A DNA stretch of 9,763 bases from DAOPZC01 sp035353175. GTDB taxonomy: Bacteria > Verrucomicrobiota > Kiritimatiellia > RFP12 > UBA1067. This document shows positions 6,262 to 9,763 of this stretch, piece after piece (within the stretch, counting starts at the first letter, position 1; every line of letters starts with the position of its first letter). A program made the position numbers and the translations under genes. The stretch spans positions 1 through 9,763 of the forward strand of contig DAOPZC010000111.1 of the NCBI GenBank assembly GCA_035353175.1, given 5' to 3'. The notes beneath the pieces were generated by a model. That model searched no databases. It worked only from the letters and a program-made list of their open reading frames with translations, and was not told where the DNA came from.

Positions 6262-8445
6262 TTACCGGATGAAGAGCATTTCCTGATAGGTCGGCAAGGG
6301 CCAGACCTCGTCGTCCACCAGACCTTCGAGGGCGTCGACGATTTCGCGGACCCGCTCGACGGCAGGCACGACGTTCTCGCGCATGAAACGCGCATGGCCG
6401 ACCTTGCAGCCGTGATGCTTTTCAGACTCACGGGTTGTCTGGGCGAGCGCGTCGAGTTCCTCCTGCAGGTCCACTGCCAGGCGACAGATCTCAGCGAGCG
6501 TGGAAACGTCCACGGGCAGCTCGAGCTGCTTGAGCTTCAGCGCGGCACCCGCCAAGGCGTCCTGTGCCGAACTGACGGCCGGCAGCACCATCGTACGGGC
6601 GATTTCCTGCGTGAGCCGCGCCTCCACGGCGATGTCCTTGATGTACCGCTCTAGATAGATGTCGTAACGCGCGCGGAGCTCACGCTCGGTGAGAACCCCC
6701 TGCCGCTCCAAGGTCGCGATGGACTCGGGCGTAACGTACTGCGCAAGCGCCTCCGGTGCGGAAGGCAGGTTGCTGAGGCCGCGGCGCGCAGCTTCGGCGT
6801 GCCAGGCGGCCGCGTAATTGTCGCCGTTGAAAACGATGCGGCTATGCTCGTCCCAGATGCGCTTGACCAGCGCCTGAATCGCGGCGTTCAGCTGCGCCGG
6901 ATCACCTTTGACGCGCGCTTCCAGCTCGGTCGCGATGTCATCGAGCGAATCGGCCACGATCGCATTCAGCACCATGATCGGGCCAGAGACCGACTGGCTG
7001 GAGCCCACGGCCCGAAACTCGAATTTTCCCCCGGTGAAAGCGAAGGGGCTGGTCCGGTTCCGGTCGCCCTTTTCGGCGGGCAAGGGCGGCAGCGTGTTGA
7101 CACCGAGCGCGAGCGGCTGCTTGCCCTTCTTGGCCGGCTCGTGCGAAGCGCCCGCGGCCACGCGCTCGAAGAGCTCGGTCAGATGCTCGCCGAGGAAGAC
7201 CGAGATGATTGCGGGCGGCGCCTCGCACGCACCGAGACGGTGGTCATTGCCCGCATGGGCGATCGAGGCGCGCAACAGCGCGCCGTGCAGAGAGATGGCG
7301 CGGATCACGGCAGCGCAGAACACCACAAAGCGGGCGTTCTCTTCCGGCGTATCTCCGGGGTTCAGCAGGTTGGACGTGGGCGTGTTCAGAGACCAGTTCA
7401 CATGTTTTCCCGAACCGTTCACGCCTTTGAAAGGCTTCTCGTGAAGCAGGCAGACGAAGCCGTGTTTGGCAGCCGTGCGCTGGAGGATCGACATGACGAG
7501 GTGCTGATGGTCGGCGGCGATGTTGGCCTGCTCGTAGATCGGAGCGATTTCGAACTGGCCGGGGGCGACCTCGTTGTGGCGGGTCTTGACCGGCACGCCG
7601 AGCGTATAGAGCGCGTTCTCGCACTCGATCATGTATGCCAACACTCGCTCGTTGATCGCGCCGAAGTACTGGTCTTCAAGCTCCTGCCCCTTCGGCGGCT
7701 TGGCGCCGAAGAGCGTGCGTCCCGCGCTAATGAGGTCGGGACGGAGCAAGAAGAGTCGCCGATCGACGAGGAAATACTCCTGCTCGCAACCGGCATTGGC
7801 GTCTACCTTCTGGTCCGGCTCGCCGAGCAGGGCCAGGATCCGGCGGGCATGGCGGTCGATGGCCTGCATGGACCGCAGCAGCGGCGTTTTCTTGTCGAGC
7901 GCATCGCCCGTCGAAGCGCAGAAGGCGCAGGGTATGAACAGCGAGCGGCCGCCCGCGGACTCGAGAATATAGGCCGGGCTGGTGACATCCCACGCCGTGT
8001 AGCCGCGCGCCTCGAAGGTGGCCCGCAGGCCGCCGGACGGCAGGCTCGAACCGTCGGCTTCGCCGGTGATCAGCTGCTTCGCGGAAAACTTGGCGATGGC
8101 GCCGCCCTGGCTGTCCGGCTCCAGAAATCCGTCGTGCTTCTCAGCGGTCAATCCGGTAAGGGGATAGAAGACATGGGCATAATGCGTGGCGCCGTTCTCG
8201 ATCGCCCAGTCGCGCATGGCGTCGGCCACCGCGCCGGCGACCGAAACATCCAGCCGCTCCCCGTTGTCGATCGTGCGGCGGACCGTGTGATAGACACTCG
8301 CGGGCAGACGCTGCCGCATCACGGCATCGTTGAAAACACAGCTGCCGAAGGCCTGCTTCAGCGCATGAAAAGCGTTGGACTCCGCGGGCGCATACCGGGG
8401 CGTAGTGGCGGCGATGGACTGGATGGAAGCGTAACGGGTATTCAT
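6262..8445 (-). CDS. glnN: Glutamine synthetase type III (GlnN)
   Basis: ATP-dependent ligation of ammonium to glutamate, forming glutamine; cytoplasmic, central to nitrogen assimilation. The 727 residues match the type III length, well above type I (about 450-470). Type III signatures visible: VFNDAVMR near 37-44, FYPLTGLTAEKHDGF at 93-107, CEQEYFLVD and RHNEVAPGQFEIAPIYE (glutamate and metal site strands), KGVNGSGKHVNWSL (the ATP/glutamate loop), and NRTSPFAFTGGKFEFRAVGSSQS. The C-terminal part is helical with the expected charged stretches. No Shine-Dalgarno sequence precedes the ATG, so translation may be coupled to the upstream acetyltransferase gene 48 bases away. Type III enzymes lack the adenylylation control of type I. 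No regulator gene is in the window. Confidence 0.96.
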   Translation of the reverse strand: MNTRYASIQSIAATTPRYAPAESNAFHALKQAFGSCVFNDAVMRQRLPASVYHTVRRTIDNGERLDVSVAGAVADAMRDWAIENGATHYAHVFYPLTGLTAEKHDGFLEPDSQGGAIAKFSAKQLITGEADGSSLPSGGLRATFEARGYTAWDVTSPAYILESAGGRSLFIPCAFCASTGDALDKKTPLLRSMQAIDRHARRILALLGEPDQKVDANAGCEQEYFLVDRRLFLLRPDLISAGRTLFGAKPPKGQELEDQYFGAINERVLAYMIECENALYTLGVPVKTRHNEVAPGQFEIAPIYEQANIAADHQHLVMSILQRTAAKHGFVCLLHEKPFKGVNGSGKHVNWSLNTPTSNLLNPGDTPEENARFVVFCAAVIRAISLHGALLRASIAHAGNDHRLGACEAPPAIISVFLGEHLTELFERVAAGASHEPAKKGKQPLALGVNTLPPLPAEKGDRNRTSPFAFTGGKFEFRAVGSSQSVSGPIMVLNAIVADSLDDIATELEARVKGDPAQLNAAIQALVKRIWDEHSRIVFNGDNYAAAWHAEAARRGLSNLPSAPEALAQYVTPESIATLERQGVLTERELRARYDIYLERYIKDIAVEARLTQEIARTMVLPAVSSAQDALAGAALKLKQLELPVDVSTLAEICRLAVDLQEELDALAQTTRESEKHHGCKVGHARFMRENVVPAVERVREIVDALEGLVDDEVWPLPTYQEMLFIR

Positions 8446-8493
8446 ACGGGCTCGGGTGGGGTTGGTGATGGCAAGGCCGCGAAGAAAACAGGC

Positions 8494-9003
8494 TCAGTGC
8501 TGTTGCGGCGCTCTCAGGTCGAGCGCCATCGCGATCTCGGGGCAGGTGAACGGATTGGCGTGCTTGGTGCAATTGATGCACCCCATGTAGAGCTTGTGCA
8601 TCACTTGCGTTTTCGGGATGACCCTGAAACCGAGCGACGCGAAAAACTCAGGGGCAAACGTGAGGACGATCGCCTGCGCCGGATCGAACCGCCGGATCTC
8701 CGCCAGAATGTGCGATACGATCCGCGTGCCGACGTGGTGGCGGCGATACGCCTGATCGACGGCGACCGACTGGATCTCAACGGAAGCGCGCTCAGGCTCG
8801 CCAATCTCCGGAAGAATCTGCCACGCCGCGCAGCCGACGACGCGCCCGTCAGACTCGCAGACGACGAAGCGGTCGATGTTCTGAATGATATCGCCGATCG
8901 GCCGCGAAATCAGGTCTTCCTGATGGCTGCGTATAAGAGTGAAAATCTGCACCGCGTCTTTCAGGACTGCGGGTCTAATCTCAGGTCTGATCTGGTCTTC
9001 CAT
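8494..9003 (-). CDS. GNAT acetyltransferase, short N-acetylglutamate-synthase type
   Basis: Probable acetyl-CoA-dependent N-acetyltransferase of 169 residues. The overall pattern matches short, stand-alone N-acetylglutamate synthase-like proteins that start arginine biosynthesis: IRPAVLKDA at the N-terminus, GCAAW (57-61), VEIQSVAV (75-82), FFASLGF (120-126) and a C-terminal HKLYMGCINCTK...FTCPEIAM (136-159). Cys142, Cys145 and Cys154 in that tail could bind metal, or may only be conserved in this subgroup. One oddity: the acetyl-CoA pyrophosphate loop, normally R-x-x-G-x-G, reads RRHHVG (87-92) with His90 in place of the first Gly. Its place directly before glnN, whose enzyme also uses glutamate, fits an amino-acid role. 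The start has no ribosome site but lies just below a promoter-like pair, so the message may be nearly leaderless. The fold is sure; the substrate is inferred. Confidence 0.8.
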   Translation of the reverse strand: MEDQIRPEIRPAVLKDAVQIFTLIRSHQEDLISRPIGDIIQNIDRFVVCESDGRVVGCAAWQILPEIGEPERASVEIQSVAVDQAYRRHHVGTRIVSHILAEIRRFDPAQAIVLTFAPEFFASLGFRVIPKTQVMHKLYMGCINCTKHANPFTCPEIAMALDLRAPQQH

Positions 9004-9013
9004 GGGTAAAGGT

Positions 9014-9042
9014 AAGATACCGATTCACGGCTGACGCCTCAA
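9014..9042 (-). promoter_or_regulatory. Candidate sigma70-type promoter for the GNAT-glnN-mutY operon
   Basis: On the - strand, TTGAGG (9042-9037) and TATCTT (9019-9014) are spaced by exactly 17 bases, each matching four of six consensus positions. Transcription would start only a few bases before the ATG at 9003, giving a nearly leaderless message. That agrees with the lack of a ribosome binding site there. Matches of this quality also arise by chance. Confidence 0.4.
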
Positions 9043-9047
9043 GCAGA

Positions 9048-9081
9048 AACGGCGCGCCCGGACAGATCCGAACACGCCGTT
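9048..9081 (-). terminator. Candidate terminator hairpin after ppdK
   Basis: AACGGCG (9048-9054) pairs with CGCCGTT (9075-9081); inside, CGGA (9059-9062) pairs with TCCG (9067-9070). Read on the - strand it lies 22 bases past the ppdK stop and is followed by only a short T-rich stretch (TTTCTGCTT, counting the last T bases of the stem), so it is a weak intrinsic terminator at best. The promoter-like pair follows it directly. Confidence 0.5.
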
Positions 9082-9103
9082 CATCCACCGCTTTCGGCCG
9101 AAA

Positions 9104-9763
9104 TCAACCCTGCAGCGCGGCCTGCGCCGCGGCCAACCGCGCGATCGGCACGCGGAAGGGGCTGCACGACACATAGCTGAGACCGGTCCGGTAGCAGAAC
9201 TTGACGGAAGCAGGATCACCGCCCTGCTCGCCGCAGATGCCGACCTTCAGGTGCTCGCGCGTCGAGCGGCCCTTCTTGACGGCCATCTCGATGAGCTGTC
9301 CCACGCCGTCCTGGTCGATCGTCTGGAACGGATCGGACGCCAACAGCTTCTTGCCGAGATAATCCGGCAGGAAGCCGCCGATGTCGTCGCGGCTGAAGCC
9401 GAACGTCATCTGCGTGAGGTCGTTGGTGCCGAAGGAGAAGAACTCCGCCTCCAGCGCCATGCGGTCCGCCAGCAGAGCGGCGCGCGGGATCTCGATCATA
9501 GTACCGACCATGTAGGGCATCGCCTTGATCTTCTTGGTCTCGCACACCTCCGCGTGAGCGGCCGCGATGATCGTTTTCTGGTGCTTCAGCTCGTTCACGT
9601 CGCAGGTGACGGGGATCATGATCTCGGGCTTGCACTTCTTGCCGGCGGCGATGATCTCGGCCGCCGACTCGAAGATGGCGCGCGCCTGCATCTCGGTCAC
9701 TTCCGGATAGGTCACGCCGAGGCGGACGCCGCGGTGGCCCATCATGGGGTTGTTCTCGTGCAG
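9104..9763 (-). CDS. ppdK: Pyruvate phosphate dikinase, C-terminal part (runs off the right edge)
   Basis: Interconverts pyruvate, ATP and phosphate with phosphoenolpyruvate, AMP and pyrophosphate; cytoplasmic, serving gluconeogenesis or pyrophosphate-linked glycolysis. Only the last 219 residues of a family of about 880 are inside the window; the frame is open to base 9763. They cover the PEP/pyruvate-binding TIM-barrel: LHENNPMMGHRG at the edge, MVGTMIEIPRAAL, EAEFFSFGTNDLTQMTFGFSRDD, and the catalytic cysteine loop GICGEQGGDP (Cys codon at 9233-9235, 43 residues from the end). The tail YVSCSPFRVPIARLAAAQAAL is typical of this enzyme and separates it from PEP synthase and PTS enzyme I. The C-terminus is intact. 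A possible terminator and a new promoter lie between it and the next gene, so it is probably a separate transcription unit. Confidence 0.95.
   Translation of the reverse strand: MHENNPMMGHRGVRLGVTYPEVTEMQARAIFESAAEIIAAGKKCKPEIMIPVTCDVNELKHQKTIIAAAHAEVCETKKIKAMPYMVGTMIEIPRAALLADRMALEAEFFSFGTNDLTQMTFGFSRDDIGGFLPDYLGKKLLASDPFQTIDQDGVGQLIEMAVKKGRSTREHLKVGICGEQGGDPASVKFCYRTGLSYVSCSPFRVPIARLAAAQAALQG

Noticed and set aside
6799..9009. A 736-codon open frame on the + strand opposite glnN and the acetyltransferase gene
   Set aside because: It is the antisense shadow of two well-supported genes in GC-rich DNA, is rich in Arg and Gly, and has no recognisable domain.

Overview
The window is GC-rich (roughly 60% or more by eye) and holds seven protein genes in two convergent blocks. 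The gene content suggests a free-living or gut-associated heterotrophic bacterium that degrades plant or algal polysaccharides. It combines a type III glutamine synthetase, pyruvate phosphate dikinase and secreted carbohydrate-active enzymes with CE15, parallel beta-helix and GH16 folds. A PVC-group lineage such as Kiritimatiellota would fit. That placement is inference from gene content, not from a phylogenetic marker.

Left block, + strand, 1-4719. A glucuronoyl-esterase-like (CE15) protein enters from the left edge. After 14 bases follows a secreted right-handed beta-helix protein of unknown activity, and after 82 bases a secreted GH16 glycoside hydrolase with an Ig-like and a CBM6-like module. 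The close spacing, clear ribosome binding sites and export signals (on genes 2 and 3; that of gene 1 would lie outside the window) make this a small saccharolytic operon acting outside the cytoplasm. Arginine codon choice in the GH16 gene (CGG-rich) differs from the two genes before it (CGC-rich), which hints at separate acquisition.

Middle, 4720-5202. About 480 bases lie between the convergent 3' ends with no convincing gene. They are unusually rich in inverted repeats: a 6-bp hairpin, a bulged 13-bp long-range stem, a three-way-junction-like block at 4964-5015, and two palindromic elements at 5090-5140. This is the least explained part of the window and the best place to look for a dispersed repeat or a structured RNA.

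Right block, - strand, 5203-9763. In transcription order: the C-terminal end of pyruvate phosphate dikinase (ppdK, running off the right edge), a hairpin that may terminate it, a candidate promoter, a short GNAT protein resembling the N-acetylglutamate synthase type, glutamine synthetase III (glnN), and the adenine DNA glycosylase mutY. The GNAT protein and GlnN both use glutamate, one possibly toward arginine and the other toward glutamine. mutY follows glnN by 15 bases and is probably co-transcribed without a functional link.

No tRNA, rRNA, CRISPR array, transposase or phage gene was seen. The named genes belong to known families; nothing here is clearly a new multi-gene system.
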